Origin: Candidatus Rifleibacteriota bacterium
GTDB lineage: Bacteria; Muiribacteriota; Ozemobacteria; Ozemobacterales; Ozemobacteraceae
Direction of reading: 5' to 3'
Length of the DNA: 64,000 nt
NCBI GenBank assembly: GCA_024710355.1
Contig: JANJUX010000026.1
Location: forward strand, 26,074-90,073
Each line of letters opens with the position of its first letter. Position 1 is the stretch's first letter. Under the pieces are notes generated by a model. The model saw only the letters and a program-made list of their open reading frames with translations. It did no database searches and had not been told where the DNA came from. Shown piece after piece: positions 7,750 through 16,643 of the stretch. The position numbers were made by a program, and so were the translations under genes.

Positions 7750-9594
7750 TTATTTGAAGGTGCCGAGCATTTCGATGCGGTTCTGCAGGTCTTCGTCAGA
7801 GAAAACACTGCTCTGCTGATTGCGGAAAAACAGCAGCATGCCCGAAATGTCGCGGGCGAACGGCGCCAGATGCTGGTTGCCTGATGCTGACTCGATGAAT
7901 GAATCGACGGTGGTCAGCGAACCCATTTCGATATCGCGTTTGACGGTTCTGATGAGCAGATTGGCGTAATGCTCGCGCATTCTGATATTGGCGACCGAGT
8001 AATCGCTGGCGGCGTGATTGACTGCCTCGATGAAAGCGTTCATGTCGAGATTGTGAGTGCCGCGGCTGGCATTGGCGATGGCCTCGACAACTTCGAAATT
8101 GAGATCATAAATAAAGCCCGAGGCGGGCATGTAGGTGGCGTCGTCGACTTCTTCGGGCGCAAGGGCCATGATAACGATATTGAGAGCATCATAGCTGCCG
8201 TCACAGTTCACTTCGATCGAACCGATCAGCCGGTTTTTGTCGGCCGGGTTGACGTCGAGATTGAAAAAAGTGATTTTCGGCGTCTGAATACCGGTTGAAT
8301 CCTGCAGGATGGCGGCCAGTCTGAAATATGGCTGGGTCGAGCCGATCGAACGGCGGTAACCGCTGAAAGAGATTTTCAGGCGGCTGGCGACGTTAGAAAT
8401 GTCGGCGAAGATCGAGTCTGAGCCCCAGACATAGACCGAATCGCTGACTTTCTGCGGAAAAGTCTTAACATGCTTGGTCGGCGGCAATCTGAACTTTTTG
8501 AGGGCGCTCTGAGTATAGGCGTAGCGCCCTTTTGCCAGACGCGGGTCATTGATGCGATTGGCGATCGAAAAGTCGGTGAAGGTATCCGAAAAGCTGCGGT
8601 TGATACCTTTGAGGGCATTGATGTAACCACCGATGCTCTTCTTTTTGCTGGCAACGAGAGTTTTGAAAAAACCGGAGCGACTGGCGGCATCGGGCAGGCA
8701 GTGGTCAACGATAAACTGGTTCCAGAGATAGACCTGGCCGTAATCGGGCATCGGGTTCCATTTTGCCCAGTTGTTCAGGCTGCGGTCGGGGTCGTCTTTA
8801 AGAAGCTTGTAATGGCCTGGCGGGCGAAAACCGCAGAAAACCGGTGCGATCTGCGAGCAGCCCTCGTTAACCCAGGTGACTTCGTCGCGGTCGAGGTTGT
8901 GGTGAATCATGTGTTGGAATTCGTGGGCGACGATTTCGAGATAGTCAGAGGCTTTCGGGTCGCAAGGGTAGGTGTCGAGGTAGAGAATCTCGCGCTCGTT
9001 ACTTTTGACTCTGCTGTGACTTTCGAATTCAGACTGCAGCATCTGGTCACCGGCAAAGAAATAGCCGGCAACATAACCATCGTTGGGGTTGGCGTAGCCA
9101 TCTTGAATGTCGAGCATCAACAGCGTGATGCGCGGGTCACCGTCGAGGCCGGGTTTGTTTTCGCTGCCGAAGTGACCGGTATTGACCGGGTAGATCTGCT
9201 CGTCAAACTGCTTTTGAACCCGGGTAATCGCCGATTGATCGACGGTCTGTGTGTCTTGAACAAACACATGACAGTGCTTGCCGATAGCACGCAGAGTGGC
9301 GGTTATCTGCTCAAATTTGCCGCTGGCGATGTTGTTGGTCCAGAAGGTTTCTTTCTGGCCGAGCTGCTTCGGGGCTGCCGTGCGGCGTACTCTTCTGATA
9401 TCGGTCTGCCCGTCGGCATAGGCGACTCCCGCGGCGGCGCCAACGCCCTGTTTGGGCAGTTCGTATTCGCGTGCGAGTATATGGGTGGCGTCGATGCGGT
9501 TCGTCAGGTCGGCAAAAGCCGGTCGGGCGACCGTAAGGCCTGCAAAAGTAAGACCTGCGAGCAAAGACAGACCGAAAAGTTTTCTGGTGTACAT
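7750..9594 (-). CDS. Secreted zinc metalloprotease, M30/hyicolysin-like
   Basis: A 614-residue exported protein. The chosen ATG at 9594 gives a classical signal peptide (MYTRKLF, hydrophobic core, cleavage after ARPAFA) and has GGAG upstream; the frame extends further upstream but without signal character. The zincin motif HEFQH (H224, E225, H228) is followed 16 residues later by Glu244 in WVNEG, the gluzincin arrangement seen in the M30 hyicolysin type. Residues about 330-614 form a beta-rich C-terminal region without a family I can name. It probably degrades extracellular or periplasmic protein. It stands alone, convergent with the MoxR operon and divergent from the next gene. Confidence 0.8.
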   Translation of the reverse strand: MYTRKLFGLSLLAGLTFAGLTVARPAFADLTNRIDATHILAREYELPKQGVGAAAGVAYADGQTDIRRVRRTAAPKQLGQKETFWTNNIASGKFEQITATLRAIGKHCHVFVQDTQTVDQSAITRVQKQFDEQIYPVNTGHFGSENKPGLDGDPRITLLMLDIQDGYANPNDGYVAGYFFAGDQMLQSEFESHSRVKSNEREILYLDTYPCDPKASDYLEIVAHEFQHMIHHNLDRDEVTWVNEGCSQIAPVFCGFRPPGHYKLLKDDPDRSLNNWAKWNPMPDYGQVYLWNQFIVDHCLPDAASRSGFFKTLVASKKKSIGGYINALKGINRSFSDTFTDFSIANRINDPRLAKGRYAYTQSALKKFRLPPTKHVKTFPQKVSDSVYVWGSDSIFADISNVASRLKISFSGYRRSIGSTQPYFRLAAILQDSTGIQTPKITFFNLDVNPADKNRLIGSIEVNCDGSYDALNIVIMALAPEEVDDATYMPASGFIYDLNFEVVEAIANASRGTHNLDMNAFIEAVNHAASDYSVANIRMREHYANLLIRTVKRDIEMGSLTTVDSFIESASGNQHLAPFARDISGMLLFFRNQQSSVFSDEDLQNRIEMLGTFK

Positions 9595-9618
9595 TTTATT
9601 TTTCTCCGCTACCCGATA

Positions 9619-9624
9619 ATTATA
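9619..9624 (-). promoter_or_regulatory. Candidate -10 box for the secreted protease
   Basis: The minus strand reads TATAAT here, 25 bases before the protease ATG, which would leave a short leader holding its GGAG site. The best -35 at the right distance is only TTTCGG, so this is a weak candidate. The 214 bp between the divergent starts (9595-9808) shows no other clear signal. Confidence 0.35.
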
Positions 9625-9808
9625 CTCGAAAAACTGACATTCCGAAACCATATACGGGCAGCAACAATCAGCAGATTTACCGCAAAAACAGCAGGCTTGC
9701 GCAATCGGGCAGTTTTCGACGGTGTCTGATATACATCGGTTAATAAAGGTTGCAGATGAGTCGATAAAGGGGGCAGGTACTCTCATTTATCAATGTTGCA
9801 GGCAGAAA

Positions 9809-10324
9809 ATGTTAAAAATGATGCGAACTTTGTTGTTTTGCGCAATTTTGTGCGGTCTGGCAGTTTTTCTGTTTTCCAGGGCAGAAGTTTCGGCCGACGA
9901 GGTCAAGGAAGATACTTCTACCGGCTTTGTCGACCCGGCACTGCTCGAAATCATCACGGTCGAGTTTGCTGCCGACCCCTATTCAAAAGCAAATTATGAC
10001 CCTTTTATCAAGATACGGGTTTTCAATAATTCGCCCGAAGTGATCACCCGTGCTTTCATCGATGTCGAATTCACGGCTGATGAAGGCAAACACCGGCTTT
10101 TCAGCGAGCGTTTCGTTCAGATCGTCAATGGTGGCATGCGCCCATATACAACCGGGGTCTGGCTGTTTTATCCGCGCGGTTCGAGCGCCATGGCACTCAA
10201 GGGGCTGCCACGCGATACCATGATTTCAGCCAGTGTTCACAAGGTTTTCTGCCCGAAAAAAAACTCCCCATGGCAGTATGAACACAAATTCAATTACCCC
10301 AGCCGCCACGACTTTGCCTGGTAG
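9809..10324 (+). CDS. Small exported protein of unknown function
   Basis: A 171-residue protein with an N-terminal hydrophobic segment (LLFCAILCGLAVFLF) followed by AEVSADE, which looks like a cleavable signal peptide. The mature part has alternating beta strands (FIKIRVFNNS, AFIDVEFTAD), suggesting a small immunoglobulin-like or FxLYD-like fold, but I cannot name the family. I chose the ATG at 9809 because it puts the signal sequence at the N-terminus; 9818 and 9821 are also possible. A strong hairpin terminator follows. It is a single gene divergent from the protease. Confidence 0.65.
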   Translation: MLKMMRTLLFCAILCGLAVFLFSRAEVSADEVKEDTSTGFVDPALLEIITVEFAADPYSKANYDPFIKIRVFNNSPEVITRAFIDVEFTADEGKHRLFSERFVQIVNGGMRPYTTGVWLFYPRGSSAMALKGLPRDTMISASVHKVFCPKKNSPWQYEHKFNYPSRHDFAW

Positions 10325-10343
10325 GCCTGGCAAATCGGCTGAA

Positions 10344-10377
10344 AAAAAGCGCACTGTCGGCTGACAGTGCGCTTTTT
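10344..10377. terminator. Bidirectional intrinsic terminator
   Basis: A perfect 15-bp stem (AAAAAGCGCACTGTC paired with its complement) with a GGCT loop. The A-run on one side and the T-run on the other serve both convergent genes. Confidence 0.9.
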
Positions 10378-10390
10378 ACAGTTTTAAAGA

Positions 10391-12358
10391 TTATTTGATC
10401 TCGTGATAATCTTCGTGAATCGCGGCGTCGGCTTTGAGGCCGAGGAAGCTGAGCAGTGAAGAGACGAGTTTGGTTTTCTGCTCGGCGTCGATGCGGCTCC
10501 AGGTCTTGCTCTTGATTTCGACGAATTTGCCGATTTCGGGCTGGTTCATCGTGTCGACGTTGATGAAGAACTTGATGCCCTTGAACAGAACATGGAATCT
10601 CTGACGGTCTTTCTGCACTTCGAAGACCGAATCGGGTCTGAAATATTCACGGTAGAAGCGCAGTGAGTTGCCGGCGGCGGCAAGATAACGGCTGCGCGAG
10701 AGCAGAATCTTGGTTTCGGGGCTGACACCATGCTTGGTTTCGCCAATGAGGGTCAGGCGTGAGCGTACATTCTTGACTCCGCCTTTCTCGTCGAGCAGTT
10801 CGTCTTCGCGGTAGCGGATCATCTGCTCGGTATTGTTGAAGCGGAAATAGGTATCGAATTGCTTGTAATGCTTCTTCTGTTCGATAACGATTTCGGGCAT
10901 GTTGATCTTTTCGAGAACCGGCGCGATATCGTCGACTCTGACCTTGGTCTGAATTTCGAAGCTTTCTTCCTGGGTGGCGCCACCGATGGTGACGAGCTTC
11001 GAGAGCAGCGACTGTTCTCTTTCCATCAAAAACTTGTCAACCTTGGCGGCAAAGGCTTTAGCTTCGGTCAGCAGTGAAGATTCGTCGATGGTGAGCAGCT
11101 GGCGTTCTTTCATCAGCCAGTTGCCGTTGACCATTACGTGGGTCACGTCGTTGGATTTGGCGGCATAAACGATCTGGGCATAGAGGCCATCTGGATCACG
11201 CATGAAGCGGGGGGCGTTGTGAACCGGGCTGATATCGACGAGAATCATGTCGGCGCGCTTGCCGGGCTCAATAGAGCCGGTGAGCTTGTCGAGATGCAGG
11301 GCTTTGGCGCCGCCGCGGGTAGCCATGTAGATAATTGTCTTGGCAGGCAGGGAAGTGGGGTCACCGGTCTGCAGTTTGCCCAAAAACGAGGCGAGGCGCA
11401 TTTCTTCGAACATGTCGAGGTCGTTGTTCGAGGCGGGGCCGTCGGTGCCGATGCCGACGTTCATGTTCAGTTCGACCATTTTGGTGACCGGAGCGGTACC
11501 GGAGGCGAGCTTCATGTTTGAAGAGGGGTTATGAACGCCGCCGCAGCCATATTTGGCCAGATCGCGGATTTCGCCTTCGTCGATGTGAACGAGGTGGGCG
11601 CCGATCAGCTTGGTGTCGAGCAGGTGGTGGCGCTTGATGTAGGGAATAACCGGAACACCGTGTTCAGCGCGCAGACCATCGACTTCCCAGGCGGTTTCGG
11701 CGAGGTGAATCATCAGTGGTACATCGAATTCGCGGGCGATCGAGGCACATGCCTGCAGGATTTCGGGGGTGCATGTATAGGGAGCGTGCGGCGCAATGGC
11801 CGGAACAATCAGCGGGTGTTTGTGATACTGTTCGATGAAGGTGCGGGTGCGGGTCAGTGATTCTTCGTAAAACTGCGCATCGGGTGAGGGAAACTTGAGA
11901 ACGCTCTCGGCGCAGATAGCACGCATGCCAGCTTCGGCAGTTGCTTTGGCGATATGTTCTTCGAAATAATACATGTCGGCGAAAGTGGTGGTACCGCAGC
12001 GGATCATTTCGGCGCAGGCGATTTTAGTGCCGAGAACTACCATTTCGGGCGAAACGAATTCGCGTTCGACCGGCATGATATAGCCCATCAGCCAGACGTC
12101 AAGGCGCAGGTCATCAGACAGACCGCGCAGCAGTGTCATCGGAACGTGGGTGTGGCCGTTGACCAGACCCGGCATGAGAATTTTGCCATGGCAGTCGAGA
12201 ACTTCGGCGGCTTCGTATTGTTTGCAGATTTCTTCCTGGGGGCCAACTGCCACGATTGCGTCGCCTGATACGGCAACGGCGCCATTCGGAAACTGATTGA
12301 ATTTTTCATCGACGGTCAGAACCGTTGCATTTTTAAAAAGTTTATCAACTTTTTTCAT
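10391..12358 (-). CDS. mtaD: MtaD-like amidohydrolase fused to a CYTH domain
   Basis: A 655-residue two-domain protein. Residues 1 to about 445 are an amidohydrolase of the methylthioadenosine/S-adenosylhomocysteine deaminase type: metal HxH (H69, H71 in NGHTHVPM), H218 in IHLAET, H255/H258, and D306 in GTDGPAS. It should deaminate an adenosine-type nucleoside. Residues about 460-650 form a CYTH-like domain: EIQTK at 468-472 in the place of the ExExK signature (second Glu replaced by Gln470), then FDTYF, IRYRED, RSRLTL and a C-terminal VEIKSK strand. CYTH proteins bind triphosphates (class IV adenylate cyclases, ThTPase). MtaD proteins normally end near 440 residues, so the fusion is unusual. 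AGGAAAGG precedes the ATG. The symbol refers to the N-terminal domain only. Confidence 0.82.
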   Translation of the reverse strand: MKKVDKLFKNATVLTVDEKFNQFPNGAVAVSGDAIVAVGPQEEICKQYEAAEVLDCHGKILMPGLVNGHTHVPMTLLRGLSDDLRLDVWLMGYIMPVEREFVSPEMVVLGTKIACAEMIRCGTTTFADMYYFEEHIAKATAEAGMRAICAESVLKFPSPDAQFYEESLTRTRTFIEQYHKHPLIVPAIAPHAPYTCTPEILQACASIAREFDVPLMIHLAETAWEVDGLRAEHGVPVIPYIKRHHLLDTKLIGAHLVHIDEGEIRDLAKYGCGGVHNPSSNMKLASGTAPVTKMVELNMNVGIGTDGPASNNDLDMFEEMRLASFLGKLQTGDPTSLPAKTIIYMATRGGAKALHLDKLTGSIEPGKRADMILVDISPVHNAPRFMRDPDGLYAQIVYAAKSNDVTHVMVNGNWLMKERQLLTIDESSLLTEAKAFAAKVDKFLMEREQSLLSKLVTIGGATQEESFEIQTKVRVDDIAPVLEKINMPEIVIEQKKHYKQFDTYFRFNNTEQMIRYREDELLDEKGGVKNVRSRLTLIGETKHGVSPETKILLSRSRYLAAAGNSLRFYREYFRPDSVFEVQKDRQRFHVLFKGIKFFINVDTMNQPEIGKFVEIKSKTWSRIDAEQKTKLVSSLLSFLGLKADAAIHEDYHEIK

Positions 12359-12595
12359 CTTTTAACCTTTCCTGTTATCTGAGTTACCTGAAAGGATAGC
12401 AGCATATTTAACTAAAATCCAGCGGCGTCGACTTCAATTGCCGGCGGCTTTTTTTAACTTTTTCATATTGGACTTTCAGGCTGCTGAAGTGATATTATCA
12501 AATCAGCGCCGGTTGAGACACAGACAAATAAAACATTCAAGGCTACAGATATTCAGCCTGCGAATTGAAAGATCCGCTGAAGAGGGTTCTGGTAT

Positions 12596-13045
12596 ATGTC
12601 TGAGAAAATCGTGGTATTCTCGGTCGGCGATTCACTCTGTGCCTTGCCGCTTGCCGGTGTTGAAAAGGTTATTAGAGCGGTGCAGATTTCCCCGCTCCCG
12701 GAAGCACCCGATATTATTGCCGGAGCCATAAATCTTGCCGGGCAGATTTTGCCCGTGATCAACCTGCGCCGGCGATTTTGCTTTGCCGATCGAGATCTCA
12801 GGGTAGATGATCGCTTTATCATTGCCACTACCCAAAAGCGAACCGTTGCCTTGATGGCAGATGCCGTAGAGGGCCTCAGAGAGGTTTCTTCTGAACAGCT
12901 CGTTCGTCTGGAAGACCCGCTCGCATTCGCTCCCCAGCTGCGCGGGGCCGCAAAAATTTCCGGTGAACTCATTCTTATCTTTGACCTCGACCTCTTTCTT
13001 TCCGAAAATGAGGAACGCTCACTAGAAAAAGCTTTGAAGGCCTGA
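12596..13045 (+). CDS. cheW: CheW-like coupling protein 1
   Basis: A 149-residue single CheW domain (CALPLAGVEKVIRA, then AGAINLAGQILPVINLR), of normal length. CheW couples chemoreceptors to the CheA kinase at the membrane. A GAGGG site precedes the ATG. It opens a Wsp-like operon and corresponds in order to WspB. No chemoreceptor gene is present in the window. The 237 bp upstream, shared with the divergent mtaD-like gene, shows no convincing sigma-70 pair. Confidence 0.9.
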   Translation: MSEKIVVFSVGDSLCALPLAGVEKVIRAVQISPLPEAPDIIAGAINLAGQILPVINLRRRFCFADRDLRVDDRFIIATTQKRTVALMADAVEGLREVSSEQLVRLEDPLAFAPQLRGAAKISGELILIFDLDLFLSENEERSLEKALKA

Positions 13046-13049
13046 CCGC

Positions 13050-13784
13050 ATGCAAAAGACCGTCCTGGATAGCCCGGATCAGACGCAGCCTGCCGGCCAG
13101 AAAAAGTCTGAAAATATTTCAAGGCATCTGCTCGATGAGTTTCTCGATTACGTCGAAACTTCAACCGGTCTGCATTTTTCCCGTGAACGCTATTCAGATG
13201 TCGAGCAGAAGCTGCTGGCCGCCGTAAACGAGTTCGGATTTTCCCGCGTCGACGAGTTTCTTGGCTGGCTCAAAGGCAGGTCTCTTTCTGTTCCTCAAAT
13301 GGAACTGCTCGCCGGTCTGCTGACTGTCGGTGAAACTTATTTCTGGCGGGAACCGGCCATATTCAGGGCACTCGAAGAGAATATCCTGCCAGACCTCATC
13401 AGGCGCAAGGAAAATACCGGAAAGACTCTGCGCATCTGGAGCGCCGGTTGTTCGAGCGGCGAAGAGGCTTACTCTCTGGCTATTGCGGTAAAGCGCTCGC
13501 TGTTTCATCGACCCGACTGGCACGTCACCATTCTTGCCACCGATCTAAACCCGAGAGCCCTGCGCAAGGCGAACGGTGGCATTTATACCGACTGGTCATT
13601 TCGTAATGCGCCCAAATGGCTGAAGGATGGCTATTTCCGTTCTCTTGCCCGCGGACGGTATGCAATTTCTCCGGAAATTCAAAAAATGGTCACCTTTGCC
13701 CCCCTGAATCTTGCGATTGACAAGTTTCCGGATCTTGAAAACAACACCGCTTCAATGGATATTGATTGCGGGCTTTGCCCATGA
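13050..13784 (+). pseudogene. cheR: CheR methyltransferase, C-terminally truncated
   Basis: The first ~235 residues are a good CheR: N-terminal helical domain, VGETYFWREP, SAM-binding SAGCSSGEEAYSLA, ATDLNPRALRKA and FAPLNLA. CheR normally continues after the SMD motif with IFCRN and about 60 more residues, often followed by TPRs in WspC. Here the homology stops at about base 13760. The frame runs only a few unrelated residues (IDCGLCP) to a stop at 13784. The lost part includes the end of the methyltransferase fold, so the product is probably inactive. It starts 4 bp after cheW. Either a genuine deletion or an assembly error would produce this. Confidence 0.8.
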
Positions 13785-13872
13785 TGCGGTTCTGCCTGAT
13801 TCCGGCGGGCTTACCGCCGGCCGCCTCCGGGAAATTATACAGTCGACGATGCGTTCAGGAGGTATTGATTGA
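13755..13872 (+). pseudogene. Possible 3' remnant of a deleted gene
   Basis: In the +1 frame relative to cheR the sequence stays open and reads ILIAGFAHDAVLPDSGGLTA and on through REIIQSTMRSGGID to a TGA that overlaps the next start (TTGA). This looks like the true C-terminus of whatever gene originally preceded the second cheW. I cannot assign its family. It may be the end of cheR itself or of a lost gene between them. Confidence 0.4.
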
Positions 13873-14426
13873 GCGAACAAATCAAATTAAAGCCTGCAGA
13901 CGAAAGCAGTGCAATACTCAGGGCACGTGCTGCTGTTCTGGCAAAGGAGCCCGAACAAACCCGCTTTAAAAGTGCCGGGTTCAACACGGTTGTTTTCGCT
14001 CTCGGCGGCGAAACTTACGCATTTGCGTCTGAGTTTGTCAGAGAAGTCTACCCGCTGAAAGATTACACGGTCGTTCCGGGGCTGCCGGGCTTCATACTTG
14101 GCATTGTGAATGTTCGCGGGCAGATTGTCTCTGTCGTTGATCTGAGAAAATTTTTTGGCCTGCCCGAGAAGGGTCTGGGCGAACTCAACAAGGTGATCGT
14201 TCTGCGCAATGACAGAATGGAGTTCGGCATTATGGCTGATCTGATTCTTGGCAGCAGGAAAATATACGATGAGGAGCTGCAGTCTTCTCTGTTAACGATA
14301 AGCGGGCTGCGAGCAGATTTTTTGCGGGGGGTTACTACGGATTCGCTGATAGTTCTCGATGCCGATCGGATTCTGAACGATCCGGGCATGCTGATTCACG
14401 AAGAGTTTAATGCCCGGCCGGATTGA
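13869..14426 (+). CDS. cheW: CheW-like coupling protein 2
   Basis: A 185-residue protein with a 45-residue polar N-terminal extension followed by a CheW domain (VFALGGETYAFASEFVREV, then GIVNVRGQIVSVVDLR). It starts at TTG overlapping the preceding TGA, with a strong AGGAGGT 7 bases upstream, which decides the start. It matches the position of WspD in Wsp operons. It looks complete, although both neighbours are damaged. Confidence 0.88.
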   Translation: MSEQIKLKPADESSAILRARAAVLAKEPEQTRFKSAGFNTVVFALGGETYAFASEFVREVYPLKDYTVVPGLPGFILGIVNVRGQIVSVVDLRKFFGLPEKGLGELNKVIVLRNDRMEFGIMADLILGSRKIYDEELQSSLLTISGLRADFLRGVTTDSLIVLDADRILNDPGMLIHEEFNARPD

Positions 14427-15555
14427 TTCTTTATATGGTTGTGGCATCGATGTGCCCGCTTTAACCGCAAAGGCGATAAAAAAAGGCTTGATTTCTCAGG
14501 CTGAGGCCGAAAAGCTCGACAAAGATTCGGCTCTTGCCCTGATCTTTAAATCCGGCTTTTCCACCAGCCCGATTATTACCGACATTTCCGGTCGTGGTAT
14601 GGGTCTGGCAATTGTTCGGGAAAAAGTTGAAAAACTTGGCGGGACGATCAGGGTAGAGTCTGAAAAAGATCTGGGCACCACCTTTCGCATTACGCTGCCC
14701 ATGTCACTGGCAACTTTTCGTGGCGTGCTGGTCGAAGTTAATGAAGCCATGTTCGTTATTCCCACTTCTTATGTCGAGACGACCGTGCGTATTAAGCAGA
14801 GCGCCATCAAGACCGTAGAGGGCCGCGAAACGGTTACTCTCGATGGCAATGTGATGTCTCTGGCGCACCTCGACCAGATTCTCGATGTTAAATCAGCGGC
14901 GCGTGAAAGATTATTGCTGAAAAAGACCGATACCAGGCAGGTCTTTGTCAATCTGGTCGTTCTTTCGGCGGCAGGATCTCGACTGGCACTCAAGGTTGAC
15001 AGGGTCGTCGACGAGCTGCAGGTTCTGGTTAAAACTCTGGGGCGCCAGCTAAGCCGGGTACGTAACATTGCCGGAGCCACCATTCTTGGTAACGGGCGTC
15101 TGGTTCCGGTAGTACATGTGCCTGATCTGGTAATTGCCGCCACAATGGTGCAAACCAGGCAGAAGTCGGGTGAAACGGAAATTTCCGCTTCTGGCCGCAG
15201 GATTCTCGTCGCCGAAGATTCGATTACCTCAAGAACATTGCTCAAAACTATTCTCGAAAATGCCGGTTTTGTCGTCACCACCGCTGTAGATGGCGCTGAT
15301 GCCTTTTCGCAGGCAAGAACCGGAGAATTTGATTTGCTCGTTTCAGACGTTGATATGCCGAGAATGAGTGGTTTTGAGTTGACCGCAAGAGTGCGGGCTG
15401 ATAAAAAGCTCAGCGACATACCGGTGGTTCTGGTTACGGCTCTTGAATCGCGTGAAGACCGTGAGCGCGGCATAGATGCGGGAGCGGATGCATATATTGT
15501 AAAAAGCAGTTTTGACCAGAGTAATCTGGTCGAGGTGATAAACAAACTTATCTGA
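14410..15555 (+). pseudogene. cheA: CheA-REC hybrid kinase, N-terminal half missing
   Basis: A 381-residue fragment of a CheA-REC protein (WspE type). It begins inside the ATPase domain at the GCGID box and keeps IFKSGFST and DISGRGMGLAIV, the regulatory CheW-like P5 domain (about 100-245) and a C-terminal REC domain with Asp313 in SDVDMP. The HPt domain with the phosphorylated His, the dimerisation domain and the N-box half of the ATPase are all absent, so it cannot autophosphorylate. The only upstream ATG lies within the second cheW. The junction is near 14430-14438. P5 and REC could still bind CheW or accept phosphate from another kinase. Confidence 0.82.
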
Positions 15556-16643
15556 TGGAAAACAAAATAAAAGTTCTGATAGTCGATGATTCGCCGGCAG
15601 CAAGAGAATTGCTCGCGCATATTCTCTCTGCTGACCCTGATATCATTATTGCCGGCTTTGCTGCCGATGGTGGCGCCGCGCTCGAGGCTGTCAAAAAGTT
15701 GAAGCCAGATATCGTCACCATGGACATAAACATGCCAAAGCTTGATGGTTTGTCGGCAACCCGGCAGATAATGGCAACCTGCCCGGTGCCAATTGTTGTC
15801 GTAAGCGATAATATGGCTGTTGATCAGGTTTCACACGCTTTTGACGCGATTGAGGCAGGCGCACTCGCTGTTTTGCGTCGCCCGCCGGGGGTGACCAGCC
15901 CGGAGCACGCCCGCGCGGCGGCCGAATTGACCAAAACTGTCAAGCTTATGTCAGAAATAAAAGTTGTAACAAGAATACGCCGGAATAACAACAGACAGAA
16001 ATCTGATCCAGCAATCAATCCGTGGAATGGCCAGACTTCGAAGATCCGGGTTGTGGCTATTGGCGCTTCTACCGGCGGGCCCATCGCTTTGCAGAAAATT
16101 GTGTCGGAGCTGCCCGAAGGCTTTGTGTTCCCGGTTCTGGTTGTGCAGCATATTGCCTCCGGGTTTATCGAGGGGTTTATCAGCTGGCTTGGCAGTTTCT
16201 GCCGCCTGCCGGTAAAAATTGCGGCCCATGGTCTGCCGGCATTACCGGGGCATGTTTATGTGGCACTCGAAAAAAAGCACATGGGCATAGACAGAAATAT
16301 GCGTCTGATTCTTTCAGACGGTTCTCCGGAAAATGGCGTTCGCCCTTCGGTCTCGTTTCTTTTTCGTTCCATTGCCGAAGAGATTAACGGCGCTGCCGCA
16401 GCGATTCTTCTGACAGGTATGGGTCGTGATGGGGCGCATGAATTAAAGCTTTTGCGCGAGAAGGGGGCTATTACGATCGCCCAGAGCGAAGAAAGCTCGG
16501 TTGTTTTCGGAATGCCCGGGGAAGCTGTCAAGCTCGAGGCGGCGGCAAATATTCTGTCGCCCACTGAGATTGCCTCGCTTCTTGAGAGATTGAACAGAAC
16601 AATGACAGGGGGAGCCGAATGGATACCAGAAAAAAAAGCATAG
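15555..16643 (+). CDS. cheB: CheB-type receptor methylesterase
   Basis: A complete 362-residue CheB. The REC domain has Asp57 in MDINMP, a linker covers about 130-160, and the methylesterase has Ser172 in GASTGGP, His199 in VVQHI and Asp292 in GMGRDGA. It removes methyl or amide groups from chemoreceptors when phosphorylated. The ATG shares its A with the preceding TGA, so it is coupled to cheA. It matches WspF in operon order. All catalytic residues are intact, in contrast to cheR and cheA. Confidence 0.93.
   Translation: MENKIKVLIVDDSPAARELLAHILSADPDIIIAGFAADGGAALEAVKKLKPDIVTMDINMPKLDGLSATRQIMATCPVPIVVVSDNMAVDQVSHAFDAIEAGALAVLRRPPGVTSPEHARAAAELTKTVKLMSEIKVVTRIRRNNNRQKSDPAINPWNGQTSKIRVVAIGASTGGPIALQKIVSELPEGFVFPVLVVQHIASGFIEGFISWLGSFCRLPVKIAAHGLPALPGHVYVALEKKHMGIDRNMRLILSDGSPENGVRPSVSFLFRSIAEEINGAAAAILLTGMGRDGAHELKLLREKGAITIAQSEESSVVFGMPGEAVKLEAAANILSPTEIASLLERLNRTMTGGAEWIPEKKA

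Noticed and set aside
8470..9729. A long plus-strand open frame of about 420 codons opposite the secreted protease
   Set aside because: It is the antisense shadow of a gene with a signal peptide and zinc-site motifs. Its composition is typical of a reversed frame.
12438..12731. A ~97-codon frame upstream of the first cheW
   Set aside because: It overlaps the start of a clear CheW domain in another frame and shows no protein-like features.
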